From: DASXIF01 sp036498145 | GTDB taxonomy: Bacteria > Actinomycetota > Actinomycetes > Mycobacteriales > Jatrophihabitantaceae | Assembly (NCBI GenBank): GCA_963708625.1 | Contig: CAVPSV010000004.1 | Location: 1,550,001 to 1,614,000 of the forward strand | Direction of reading: 5' to 3' | DNA: 64,000 nt | Part shown: positions 24,734-34,711 of the stretch, piece by piece | How positions within the stretch are numbered: position 1 is the first letter of the stretch | How the letters are laid out: every line of letters begins with the position of its first letter | Program-made: the position numbers and the translations under genes | The notes under the pieces: generated by a model | Database searches by the model: none | Seen by the model: only the letters and a program-made list of their open reading frames with translations | What the model was told of the DNA's origin: nothing

Positions 24734-26074
24734 TCAGCTGATAGGGGTCAGCGGATTGCCGGGCCGGATGTGCGCGCAGTCGTTCGGCGCCGGCTTGCCG
24801 GCAAAGCGCGCGTCCACCCACGAGATGGCCGGGCCTAGCCACAGCGCAGCCGTGGTGATGTGGCTGGTCAGGTTGAACTGCTGGTACTGCACGGTCGTGC
24901 CGGCCGCGCACCATTGCCGCGCCAGGCTGCGCACGTCGCCGGCCACCATCACGCCGTCGCCCGCGCCGATGCCATGCCGGGTCCCGGGCGTACCTTCCAG
25001 CACTCCGCCGGCGCCCTGGCCCATGAACATCGGGATGGTCGGTGCCCCGCGGCTGCCCAGGTCAAGCTTGTTCGCGGCCGTCACGAACAGCGGTATGTCC
25101 TCAGGTTCGGCGTAGCCCGGCTTGGCAAGCTTCTGCCAGGTCAGTCCGGGGTAGGCACCGAGCACGGTAGTGATCGAGGACTGCTGCAGCTTGGCGTTCA
25201 GTTTCTGTCCGTAGGCGGACATGTACGGCGTCAGGTCGATGTGCTCGGCGCGGGCGATGCCGACGATCGACATCGCCAGGACGCCTGCCCACACCAGACT
25301 GCCGCTGATGTAGTGCAGGTTGTGATCCGGGTCGACGAGAATGCCGCCCTCCGCTGCGCCCACCAGGCGGCTGGTCAGATCCGGCGCATAGCTGGGCGCC
25401 AGGGCCGAGGCCCAGCCGGTCGCGATCGCGCCGCCCGAATACCCGATCATGGCGACCTTCGTCGCGGACGTCAGCCCGGCTGCACCCGAATTGAGCGCGG
25501 CACGGATCGAATCGAGCGTGACCATGCCGTACTCGGGCCCGGACGAGAAGTCGGCCGTCTGCCCTTCGGTGTCCGGGATGATGATGTCGTCGCCCAGACC
25601 GAGGAATGCGGCGAACAGCGGCAGTTCCACATCGGGGATGACGCCGCCCAGCGACTTGCCGCCCGCGATCGCCTGCGACGGTTCGTCCGCTGGATTGAGC
25701 GAGTCGTAGAAGGACTGGTACGACACCGCCCGGGTAACCGTGGCATGCCCGGGCGCATGCACGATCGAGGTGACCCCGACGTCCGGTTGACCGAGTTCGT
25801 TGCTCGAGCGGAACTGCAGTTGGGTCACCGCGAGCGGCAGGCGTAGGCCGGTCAGGTGGTAGTCCAGCGTTCGGGTCTTGAGCACCGTTCCGAGTTTGAT
25901 CTTCGCCAGTGCCGTGCTGCCGGTGTAGTGATAGAAGGGATCCTGACTCGGTGTCAGCACCGCGCCGGTCGGCCCGGGGGCGCCGGTGAGCGTAGTGACC
26001 AGGATTGCGGCCACGGCCGCCGCCAAGGCGCCGCGCCAGACCGTGCGTCGGATGCGGCTGCGCTGCCTCGTCAT
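24734..26074 (-). CDS. Secreted lipase (LIP family)
   Basis: 446 residues. A basic N-terminus plus hydrophobic signal (MTRQRSRIRRTVWRGALAAA..) is followed by an alpha/beta hydrolase of the secretory LIP type: nucleophile elbow GYSGG, DTEGQTADF and GAAEGGILVD, and C-terminal PNDC. The ATG at 26074 has a G-rich site 5 nt upstream; the longer frame to 26215 is untranslated leader. It probably hydrolyses acylglycerols outside the cell. It is convergent with the desaturase gene. Confidence 0.85.
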   Translation of the reverse strand: MTRQRSRIRRTVWRGALAAAVAAILVTTLTGAPGPTGAVLTPSQDPFYHYTGSTALAKIKLGTVLKTRTLDYHLTGLRLPLAVTQLQFRSSNELGQPDVGVTSIVHAPGHATVTRAVSYQSFYDSLNPADEPSQAIAGGKSLGGVIPDVELPLFAAFLGLGDDIIIPDTEGQTADFSSGPEYGMVTLDSIRAALNSGAAGLTSATKVAMIGYSGGAIATGWASALAPSYAPDLTSRLVGAAEGGILVDPDHNLHYISGSLVWAGVLAMSIVGIARAEHIDLTPYMSAYGQKLNAKLQQSSITTVLGAYPGLTWQKLAKPGYAEPEDIPLFVTAANKLDLGSRGAPTIPMFMGQGAGGVLEGTPGTRHGIGAGDGVMVAGDVRSLARQWCAAGTTVQYQQFNLTSHITTAALWLGPAISWVDARFAGKPAPNDCAHIRPGNPLTPIS

Positions 26075-26239
26075 CGGACCCCCTCGCCCAGATGTGGTCA
26101 AGTTACCAGGCAGTAGGGCGCCGCTGACGAGCGCGACCCCCCAGCCGCCCGGGCCTGGAACTAATTTCCTGGGACACCTTGTGCGGGGTACTTTTCCGAG
26201 ATAAATTCGCCCCACTGTCGTCCCGGTGGGGGGTTCGAG

Positions 26240-27721
26240 ATGCGCGCAGCAGGGATCAGATCATTCGCGACGGTGGCAGCCGTGGTCGCGGCAATCGTTG
26301 TGCCGGCGGCCATCGCGCACGCCGACACCGGCCCGGTCTTCCAGAGCGGCAACGGCATCACCGTCGTCAGCCAGACCGTCACCGGACGGGAGATCGACCT
26401 GCAGGTCACCACCACCGCGGTCTCCGGCCAGCACGAGGTGATCGTGCTGCTGCCGGAGGGGTACGCGGCCAACCCGAGCGCGCGCTACCCGGTGCTCTAC
26501 CTCGAACACGGCGCGCTGGCCGGACCGTCCGGCTGGGTGACCGACGGCGGCGCGGCGGGGCAGATCACCGACCCGTACCCGCTGATCACGGTGATCCCCG
26601 ACGGTGGCGTCAAGGGCTGGGAACTCAACTGGTCCAGCTGCGCGCAGATCTGCCCACAGAACTGGGAGACGTTCCACCTCAACCAGCTCGTGCCGTGGAT
26701 CGACGCAAACCTGCGCACCATCGCCAACCGCTGCGGACGAGCCATCGCCGGCCTGTCCATGGGCGGGTTCGGCTCAATGCACTACGCGGAGGACCGGCCC
26801 GACCTGTTCTCCTACGCCGCCGGCTTCTCCGGCGCGGTGGACACCGGCAACTTCACCACCGAGTCCGCGATCTACGGCGAGGAGGTGGGCGTCGTGCCCG
26901 GCTCCGGCACGCCGGTTCCGCCCGGGTCGATCATGGGACCGGAGTACGCGCCGACCAACACACGCGCCTTGCCGTCGCCGACGTGAACACCGCCAACGTC
27001 GCGCAGCTGAAGAACACGATGGTCGGGCTGTACGTCGGCACCGGCAACGCCTCCAGCGGCGACGGCATCATGGAGAGCGCGGTCTAGCCGCAGAACGAGC
27101 TGATGGCTACAGCCGGCTGGCAGCCGCCGGCGTCAACTACTGGTACAGCCAGGATCACGTGAACTCCGCCGACCTCGGCTGGGGCTGCGACAACAACCAC
27201 GACCAGATGTGCTGGAACGCCTACCTCGCCGATGACATGCCGCGGATGATGGCCGTCGCTGTCCGTGCCGAACCTGCCGCCGCCGCCACCGCCGCCCGGC
27301 AACGCCGTCGCCGACCGGGCTTCGAGTCCGGGCATGGGCCCGTGGGGCTGCGTCGGCCAGTGCGGCGTCGACCAGAACCTCGGCAACGCGCACAGCGGCG
27401 CGAACAACGGCTGGGTGCGCAACACGTCCGGCTGGAACGACATCGAGCAGACCGTGAACGGTCGCGGCGAACACCAACTACACGCTGACCGGCTGGCTGC
27501 GCACCTCGGCGAACAACAACGCCGGCTACTTCGGCGTGCGGGACACCGGCGGGAACGTGATCGGTGAACTCGAGTACAACGCGCTGGGCGCGTATACGCA
27601 GCTCACCGTGCACCTCAACACCGGCAACCACACGATCGTCCAGGTCTACGGCGGGCTGTGGCCGCCGAACAACCAGGACACCTGGGCGCAGATCGACGAC
27701 GTCTCCCTGACCGCCGGCTGA
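26240..27721 (+). pseudogene. Ag85/esterase-like secreted protein with C-terminal jelly-roll domain, frame-disrupted
   Basis: Signal peptide (MRAAGIRSFATVAAVVAAIV..AHA), then an alpha/beta hydrolase related to antigen 85/esterase D (YPVLYLEHGALAGP, nucleophile GLSMGGFGS). The frame breaks near 26965; similarity continues (RLAVADVNTANVAQLKNTMVGLYVGTGN) to an in-frame TAG at 27085, then YWYSQDHVNSADLGWG in a third frame (TAG plus shift near 27090-27110), a run of seven prolines, and a C-terminal domain (WGCVGQCGVDQNLG, YTLTGWLRTSANNNAGYFGV, HTIVQVYGGLW) of carbohydrate-binding jelly-roll type. Four shifts and one nonsense codon are needed to rebuild it. Confidence 0.65.
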
Positions 27722-27753
27722 CCCGCGTCGGGCGGCTCGGCACAGCCGGGCCG

Positions 27754-28065
27754 TTACAACTCCAGGACGATCCGTAGGGCTGCATCGACCTGACGAAGTT
27801 CGTCGAAGCCGAGGTGACCGACCTGCTCGCCGAGACGGTTCGGGTCTACTGCCGCGACTTGTTCGACCAACACGCGGGCGACGGTTGCGCCGATCAGGAT
27901 CTCGGGGCGAAAGCTTGCGGCTCGCGCCGAGGTGGAGGTCGGTGCGACCAGCAAGGTGGATAGGGGCAGCGCGTCCGATTGGACGACGACGGCGAAACGC
28001 GCACCGTGTTGCTCGTGGCCGCGGCTCGTCCGCGGGGCGTTCAGCCGGTGGACATCACCACGCAC
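27754..28065 (-). CDS. MazF/PemK-like endoribonuclease toxin
   Basis: 103 residues from a GTG that overlaps the antitoxin 3' end by 11 nt. MRGDVHRLNAPR, then HGARFAVVVQSDALPLSTLLVAPTST and VEQVAAVDPNRLGEQVGHL follow the MazF beta-barrel order (R-G-D-V-, V-V-Q-S-, Q-V-x-x-V-D-x-x-R-). Toxins of this family cut mRNA at short sequences. Gene order antitoxin-toxin with overlap is standard. Confidence 0.85.
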   Translation of the reverse strand: MRGDVHRLNAPRTSRGHEQHGARFAVVVQSDALPLSTLLVAPTSTSARAASFRPEILIGATVARVLVEQVAAVDPNRLGEQVGHLGFDELRQVDAALRIVLEL

Positions 28066-28288
28066 GCAGCGTCTCCATGTCGCGTAACACCTGCGCGGCT
28101 TCAGCCCGATCCGCGGTGTCGCCGGCCAGGGCTTCGGCTTCGGCGCGCAGACGGTCCCGGGCCCGCGATCGAGCCGCGTCGATGAGCGCCGCGCGGACTG
28201 CACCGGAGACGGTGGTGCCGTCTGCCGTGAGCACCGCGAGTGCACGCTCGGCGTCTTCGTCAGGTCGGAACGTGATCGTGTGGGTCAC
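28055..28288 (-). CDS. Antitoxin of the MazF-like pair (ribbon-helix-helix type)
   Basis: 77 residues from a GTG: MTHTITFRPDEDAERALAVL, then TADGTTVSGAVRAALIDAAR, a short beta-strand followed by two helices as in ribbon-helix-helix antitoxins, and an acidic C-terminal toxin-binding tail ending DMETLRAW. Two copies of GTNTTAC (28297-28315, minus strand) precede the gene and may be the autoregulatory operator. Confidence 0.8.
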   Translation of the reverse strand: MTHTITFRPDEDAERALAVLTADGTTVSGAVRAALIDAARSRARDRLRAEAEALAGDTADRAEAAQVLRDMETLRAW

Positions 28289-28296
28289 ACCCCAAC

Positions 28297-28315
28297 CGTA
28301 ACACGATTTGTAAGA
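28297..28315 (-). promoter_or_regulatory. Direct repeat upstream of the toxin-antitoxin pair
   Basis: On the minus strand GTCTTAC and GTGTTAC are separated by 5 nt, 9 bp before the antitoxin start. Paired half-sites of this kind are bound by ribbon-helix-helix antitoxins; assignment is by position. Confidence 0.35.
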
Positions 28316-28421
28316 CACGCCGCAGACGTGTTCTAGCGACGACTCCCTTACGGCCGATCGACGTCCGGGCTCGCTGGACGCACGCCGCGACCGCTGCCGA
28401 GCCGGAAGGAGGTCGGTCCGG

Positions 28422-30110
28422 CTATGGCATCGATCCTTCGATGCCGGCACGGAGTCTGGCCGCCGCCGCGGCGCGCGACGCCGGCCCCACCGTGGCAGCC
28501 GCGATCGCCCCGTCCTCAGCTGGCACCGGTTGGGGCACCGGCGGGCACTGCAGGTCGGAGTGGTTTCCGGGCTGGCGCGACGGGACCGCTCCGGTCAGCA
28601 GGTAGGCGGCGATTGCGTCGTCGGTACAGGCCACTCCGGACAGGGTGCCGGCGTGCGTGGTCCCGCCGACGCCTTCGATGAGCGAAGCCGTCGGGAAGAT
28701 CGAACGGACGTAGAGGCTGCCGGAATACGGCGTCGCCGGATCGTACGTCTCGTCGATCATCAGGATCGGCACGTGCACCTTCGACCCCTTGACCTTCACC
28801 GGTTGGCTGGCCGGGTACTTCCAGTACGGGCACGGCCCGTTGAACCAGGCGTTGGCCCACGTGAAGAAGTACGCGGTCTTGTTCACCCGCTCGCTGTCCT
28901 TGTTCAGCTTCGACTGGCTCTGCGGCCACTTGGCATCGGTGCACTGCGTACCCAGGTACATCGCATAGGAGTTGTCCCCGCCCGGACCGGTGGGATTGGC
29001 CGATTCGTACATGTCGATCAACTCGCTGGCATCACCGGTGTGCAGGTAGTCCGAGTACGCCTGCGCGATGTCGGTCCACCCGTACACGTAGTAGGCGGCC
29101 GAGGTGAACACGTCGAGCAGTTCGTCACCACCGAGCACACCGTCGGCCGGATGTGCGTTCAGCGCGGACTCGGTATTGAGGAACGTCTGCCGCACCTGGT
29201 CCTGGGTGTTGCCGACGTCGTACACCGAGCTGTACTGAGCCAGCCAGGACATGTAGATGTTGAACGTCGTCTGGAACGCGACGTCCTGGTCCAGGTTGTC
29301 CTGGTACCAGACACCGCGCGGGTCGACGGTGCTGTCGAGCACGAATCGCCGAACCTGATCCGGGTGCAGCGTCATGTACACCGAGCCCAGGTAGGTGCCG
29401 TACGAGAAGCCGTAGAAGTTGATCTTGCTCTGACCGAGTGCCTTGCGCAGGCTCTCCATGTCCTCCACGCTGTCCGTCGTCTTGACGTGGTTGAACAGCG
29501 CGTTGCCCTCGGCACTTGTGCACGAGTTGGCGTACGCCTTCGACCGGCTCACCCACTGGTTCATGATCGCCGGGGTGGACGGGTTGTACGGCGGCCGAGG
29601 CGGCGCGAAGAACGACGGGTCGCATGACAGCGACGGGATGCTGTTACCCACACCGCGTGGGTCGAAGCCGATCCAGTCGTAGTCGGCGCCCGCATTGTCG
29701 GGCAGATCGAAGACGTCGGGGGTCACCGAGTAGACCAGCCCCGATCCGCCCGGTCCGCCCGGGTTGACCAGCATGACGCCCTGGTAGTTGGAGGGGTCCG
29801 TGTGCAGAATCCGCGAGACCGCGATCTGGATCGTGCCCGCGTTCGGGTGCTTGTAGTCCATCGGGACGATCAAGTAGCCGCACTCGGCGCCGAACTCCTG
29901 CAGCAGGTCCGAGTTGTCACCTGAGTTCGCCTCGGTGCACGGCCCCCAGTCGATCGGCGGCGGTTGGTATCCCGACGTCGAGCTCGCCTGTGGCTGCGCG
30001 GCGGCGGTTGCCGCGGCCGGCGTAGCCGCTTGTGCCGAGGTGGCGGTGGCGATGCCCACCGTCACCAGCGCGATCGCTGCCGTCGCGATGGCCAGGATGC
30101 GTCGTTGCAT
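28422..30110 (-). CDS. Secreted tripeptidyl-aminopeptidase-like alpha/beta hydrolase (TAP family)
   Basis: 562 residues; signal peptide MQRRILAIATAAIALVTVG..AQA with GGGGAG about 7 nt before the ATG. Oxyanion region NPGGPGGSG, nucleophile GFSYGTYLGS, acid region DETYDPATP and catalytic histidine in GGTTHAG place it in peptidase family S33. The TAP-like C-terminal domain is present. It releases short peptides from N-termini outside the cell. It lies next to the secreted S8 peptidase, on the same strand. Confidence 0.9.
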   Translation of the reverse strand: MQRRILAIATAAIALVTVGIATATSAQAATPAAATAAAQPQASSTSGYQPPPIDWGPCTEANSGDNSDLLQEFGAECGYLIVPMDYKHPNAGTIQIAVSRILHTDPSNYQGVMLVNPGGPGGSGLVYSVTPDVFDLPDNAGADYDWIGFDPRGVGNSIPSLSCDPSFFAPPRPPYNPSTPAIMNQWVSRSKAYANSCTSAEGNALFNHVKTTDSVEDMESLRKALGQSKINFYGFSYGTYLGSVYMTLHPDQVRRFVLDSTVDPRGVWYQDNLDQDVAFQTTFNIYMSWLAQYSSVYDVGNTQDQVRQTFLNTESALNAHPADGVLGGDELLDVFTSAAYYVYGWTDIAQAYSDYLHTGDASELIDMYESANPTGPGGDNSYAMYLGTQCTDAKWPQSQSKLNKDSERVNKTAYFFTWANAWFNGPCPYWKYPASQPVKVKGSKVHVPILMIDETYDPATPYSGSLYVRSIFPTASLIEGVGGTTHAGTLSGVACTDDAIAAYLLTGAVPSRQPGNHSDLQCPPVPQPVPAEDGAIAAATVGPASRAAAAARLRAGIEGSMP

Positions 30111-30174
30111 GTGTTGCTCCCCTCCAGTGGACGCGGCGCGCCAGCACCGCTGTCGTAGCCGTGCTGCGCCAGCC

Positions 30175-33100
30175 CTATCCGACCTTGTACTTGTACGGGA
30201 TCGCCGCGATGACCTCACCGGTGCTGGTGAACGGCAGCCCGCCCGCGCCGGTCGGCAGGTTCGCGACGGTCACCAGGTTCAGCAGGCCGGAGACGGTCTT
30301 GCCCTTCGCGGCGGTGGGGGAGATCGACACGGTGAGCGTCTCCGTGGTGTTCGGCATGATCTCCACCGGGTTGCCGAAGCCGTCGTTGTTCGGGTCCACG
30401 GCGTTGCCGTACGGGTCCCCGGTGCTCGACGTGACGGCAGGGTCGAACAGCAGCGTGCGCATCGACGCGGTAATTGTGGTCGAGCCGGCCGGCCCCCGGC
30501 GTCGGTGAACGGTCCGATCTGCTGCATGTTGGTGTACCAGATGCCGCGGCTGATGTAGTTGCTGCCGCCTCCGGTCTCACTCACCGAGGCGGTGGATATC
30601 GACGAGCCGCCCTGCGCCGCGGCCAGATCGCCGAATACGTCCATGCCTGCGGCCGATCCCTGCAACTCTAACTGCGCGGGCGTGGTCGAGCTGGCCGAGA
30701 CGGTCAGGCTCTTCGTGTCCGGCGGGATGGTGTACACCGGCTCCTGCGACGGATCGGGCGGCAGCGCGAAGGTCAGCGATCCTTCGAACGGCACCGGTTG
30801 CAGGCTCGCGAAGGTGTTCAGCCGCGGGTCGACGCCGACGAAGATCGGCTGCACTCCGGGGTTGGTCACCGAAATGGTGTAGTTCACGGTCGTCCCGTGC
30901 ACGATCTTTGCCGATGTCGAGTTGGGCACGCCGCCGGTGTTCAGCGGCACGGTTGGGAAGCTCACCGTGCCGCTGAACGGCTGGCTCAGGAATTCCCCGC
31001 TTACCGGGTTCTGTACGACGACGACCAGCTGCCACAGCCCGGGTAGCGGAGCGGCGGTGATGGACTGCATGTCCCTGGTCAGCGTCAACGCCGTCTCGCT
31101 GTCGTTGATGGTCTCGTTGCTCACCACGTCCGACAGCTCACCGTTGGGGTCGACGAGCACGAGATCGACCACGCTGTCGGTGTCGTGCGCGAACGTCGTG
31201 GTGACCATCAGCGCCTTCTTGCCGCTGGGCACCTTGAACTCGTAGCTCATCGTCTCGCCGGGCGTGACCGCACGCGCGTTGCCGCCGGTGATGTCACCGC
31301 TGTACTGGCCGCCGCTGCCCGAGGTGGGGATGAGCGTGCGGACGATCGCCGACACCGAGGTCTGGTGCCCGTCCGAGCTCGCCAGCGTGATCGAGTACGG
31401 CTCATCGCCGGACGCCGTGGACGGCAGCGTGAAGCTGAACGTCACCGTCTTGCTCGCGCCGGCGTTCAGCGTGAACGACGCGGGGTTGACGGTGCCCACC
31501 GGCACCGCCCGCTGGTCGGTGGTGGCGAACTGGACGTTGCCGGTGTAGCCGGCAGCGCCCGCGGGTGAGTAGAACACCGCGGTCCAGGTGCCGGCTGCCG
31601 GTTGGTTGACGTCCACGTTCGCGTAGTTAGGCGTTGCCGCACCGCCCTGCGGCCTGCTGTTTGCCACGTAGGTGCCGTCCGGCGCGAACAACGAGACCCG
31701 CACGATCGCGTCGGCTGCGGGCGGTCGCGATCCCTGCCACGCCGTCTGCGTGACCAGCCGCGACGTGCCGCTCGGCACCGTGAACGTCGATTTCTCATAC
31801 GCCCACGGCGCACCGGTCGTCGGATAGGGGAACGTGGGCAGCGCGGTCGAGTCGAACGCGATCGTTTGACTTCCGCCGTCGAACGTCGAGAAGTCGCGGG
31901 TGCCGGTGGCCACCGTCAGCGGATGGTTGCCAACATTGGTGACCTTCACCGTGCCGTGCTGGGTGGTGCCGGGGTTGCCGGTCAGCGTGACCTGGTTCGT
32001 CGAGGTGGTGATGTTGGACTTCACCGACGGCGGCTGGGTGCCGCTCGCGCCCGGCCAGGTGAGCGCTGCTTCGGTGGCGGACCGTGCGTCGAGCCGGCCG
32101 GAGCCCTGCTCGTCGGCGGGCAGTCCGAGATCGTCGGTGGTTCCGGTGATGATCTGCTTCACGACTGCCGGCGTCGGCAAGTCGCCGCCGTGCGAGGAGC
32201 GGTACGCGGAGATGACCAGTGCCGCCACGCCGGCCGTCAGCGGCGAGGATTGGCTGGTCCCGCCGAAGGCCTCGATGTCGCTGGAGCCGCCGTTGAAGTT
32301 GGTGCAACTCGAGAAGCCCGGTTCGCACGCGGCCCAGTCCGACTCGCCGGGCGCGACCAGGTCGATGGTGCGCCCGAGCTGGGTCACGCCCGAGGACGAG
32401 AGCGCGGAGATGTTGTCGTCAACCCACTGTCCGTTGCCGAATTCGCGGGCGCCGGCGTAGCCGGTTTGCGCGTACAGCTGGCTGTCCGTGCTCGCGCCCA
32501 CCGAAATCACGTCCGGGTCCTGGGCGTCGCTGCCGATGGTGCCGGTCACCCCGCCGTCACCGCTGGATTCGGTGACGGTGACTCCGGCGGAGACGGCTTG
32601 ATCGTTGAAGAGCTGGATCGCGTTGCGGCTGCTCGAGTCCGGGAATTCGTTCAGGCCGAACGACTCGTTGATGACGTCGACGTGGTCGACGCGGACCGCG
32701 TAGTCGATCGACTGCAGGATCGAGCTGTTGGTGAGGAATTCACCGCCGGCCTTGAGCGCGACGATGCTCGCGCCAGGCGCGACGCCGACGATCCTGATGT
32801 TGCAACCCGCCGGCAACGGGTAGTCCGCGTTGACGAAGTCGGACAGGTCGTGGGTGACGGTGCCCTGTGCCGCGATCGCGGATGCGTCGCCGAACGCCTC
32901 GCCGCCGCCGGTCGGCGCATCCGGGCCGTCGCCGGAGAAGTCCTGGTAGTCGATGATCACGTGCGAGCCGTCCGGGCGGATGAAGTCGGGGTTGTTCGGG
33001 TCGATCCCGTCGGCGATGTAGGCGACCTTGACGCCGGTGCCGGTGGACAGCTGCTGTGCGTTCGGGCTGCCGTCCGTGGTCAGCGCGCGAATCGTGTTCA

Positions 33101-33611
33101 GTGCCTCCGGCTCCACCAGCGGCTGGGCCGGATCGGACGGGCAGATGGGGCCGCTTTCGACATTGGGCACCGCGGTGTTCGGCGTTGCCGCGGACCGGCT
33201 CTTCGGGCCGGCCGGGCCAGGCTGCGGGTTGGCCGGTTGAGCAACGATGGCGCTGTCCTTCACCACGGAGGCGACTGCGGGATTCGCGGCCAGCGCGTCA
33301 GCTTGTGCCGGCGTCATCGTCGCGGCGAACGCGTTGCCGACGGAGTAGTGCACGACATCGCGGGGTGCGGACCCGGCGATTTGTCCGAGCACCGCGTTCT
33401 GTGCCTGCGTGGCCTTGGCCACGCGGGTGGCCATCCCGTTCTTCATCACCGGCGTACCCGGCAGTTGGTCGCTCAGGACGACGATCACGCGTTCGGTACC
33501 GCCGCCCGTGGCGGGTGTGGCCGGTGCGGCCGAAGAGGCTCCTTGCCCCAACGCTGTCGCTATGAGGACTGCCGCGGTGACGGAAACAGCAATGCCTGGC
33601 CTGGTCCTCAT
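30175..33611 (-). CDS. Secreted S8-family peptidase-like protein, large multidomain, one frameshift
   Basis: About 1140 residues after joining frames. Signal peptide from ATG 33611 (GGAGGGG upstream), an inhibitor-I9-like propeptide (RVIVVLSDQLPGTPV..), then the subtilisin-fold domain: the aspartate block KVAYIADGIDPNNPD and the serine block FGGTSQSSPLTAGVAAL are clear. The histidine block, normally HGTxVA, reads AAQGTVTH. Several immunoglobulin-like or P-domain-like segments follow. The frame breaks in a C/G run near 30490 and continues as MRTLLFDPAVTSSTGDPYGN to a TAG at 30175 (reads on minus strand as the end YKYKVG). Confidence 0.85.
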
Positions 33612-33816
33612 GCGCCCCTCCACAGTCGCAGTGACGCAGGACACTATCCCCCGTGGCGCATTTGTCGACAAGAGGAGGTGTGGTCGGAATGTGTTGGTTT
33701 CTGAGAACGGACTTAGTAGCCGGCCGGTTGCCGACGCACGTCCAGCCGGCGGGTGCGGCCGGGCTATGCGCGTGAATGCGCCTGCTGCAGGGGTGTCGTG
33801 CCGGGACGCCGCGTTG

Positions 33817-34080
33817 CTAGGCGTCGCCGATGGTGACGGCTTGGGACCACGCGCCGCTCAACGTCATCCGATCGGCGACGGTGACGACCGGCCAGCGTGA
33901 GCTGTCCGGCAGCGTGACGACGTCGCCGACCCGGTAGGGCACGGCCGCGTTGAAGCGGGTCAGGACCTCGCCGAGGCCCGTGCGTGCATCGATCAGCTCG
34001 GCGTCACGAGAACTGCGGCCGTCGTGCACGGTCACCGCCACCGCGTCGCGGCCGGCCCCACCGGGCACCGTCATCGGCAT
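33817..34080 (-). CDS. Small beta-barrel-like protein, unknown function
   Basis: 87 residues, ATG with AGGAG 7 nt upstream and 9 bp after the marR stop, so co-transcribed with it. The core YRVGDVVTLPDSSRWPVVTVAD resembles the core of the 70-residue protein at 36425 (PRVGDVVRLARGTYQVIAVHWD). I know no name for this family. Confidence 0.65.
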   Translation of the reverse strand: MPMTVPGGAGRDAVAVTVHDGRSSRDAELIDARTGLGEVLTRFNAAVPYRVGDVVTLPDSSRWPVVTVADRMTLSGAWSQAVTIGDA

Positions 34081-34089
34081 AAGGCGCTC

Positions 34090-34557
34090 CTATGCCTCGG
34101 CGGCGCGGGCCTGCAGCTCGGCGCGCTCGCGGATGTCGGTGAGTGCGATCAGCCCGGAGCGAAACCCGGCGAGCTCATCCGCGGAGATCATCTCCGCGAG
34201 CTGCCGGTCGACGGACTCGACGCCTGCCCGCACTGCCGCGGCCGCGGCCCGGCCGCGCTCGGTGAGTGTGATGACCATCCGCCGCCGGTCCTCCGAGTCC
34301 GGCTCCCGGGACAGGTACCCGCGCAGCACGAGGGTGTCGACGAGTTGGCTTGCTGCTTGCTTGCTCACACCCAGCTCGCGAATCAGGTCGCCGAACGCGG
34401 CGCCATGGTTGGCCAGACCGCCGAGTACGAACGGGCCGTTGCGCGGCAGGTCGTCGCAGTCCGTCGTGTGGAGTTCGGCGCGGACGGCGAGACCGTAGGT
34501 GCCGCGTGCCGCGCGCAGCAGCGCCGGGATGACCACGTCGTCGATGGAGGCTGTCAT
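34090..34557 (-). CDS. MarR-family transcriptional regulator
   Basis: 155 residues from ATG 34557. HTH and wing: GDLIRELGVSKQAASQLVDTL, then RGYLSREPDSEDRRRMVITLTERG with the D-x-R-R-x motif. The open frame extends far upstream but conserved sequence begins at MTASIDD. Divergent from the MFS transporter at 34712, with a TTGACAGTCAA palindrome between them, so it probably controls that pump and its own unit. Confidence 0.9.
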   Translation of the reverse strand: MTASIDDVVIPALLRAARGTYGLAVRAELHTTDCDDLPRNGPFVLGGLANHGAAFGDLIRELGVSKQAASQLVDTLVLRGYLSREPDSEDRRRMVITLTERGRAAAAAVRAGVESVDRQLAEMISADELAGFRSGLIALTDIRERAELQARAAEA

Positions 34558-34582
34558 GATGCGAAGGTAACGGTCAATTAGG

Positions 34583-34593
34583 TTGACAGTCAA
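34583..34593 (-). promoter_or_regulatory. Palindromic MarR operator candidate
   Basis: TTGAC-A-GTCAA, 26 bp before the marR start, followed by a further GGTCAATT half-site at 34572-34579. It overlaps a TTGACT -35-like hexamer on the minus strand. Confidence 0.5.
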
Positions 34594-34711
34594 TGTGTAG
34601 GACTTAGGAGTGGCTGCGCGGGCCGCGCGACCCGCATGCCGCTGCTGCCACCACGCTGATCGCAGAATGCGCTCGCGACGGCCGCGTGCTGCCGAGTAGC
34701 CTCGTCGGGCT

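Noticed and set aside
31602..33704. 700-codon open frame opposite the S8 peptidase gene
   Set aside because: It is a high-GC antisense shadow; the translation is Arg/Val/Gly/Asp-rich without any family features.
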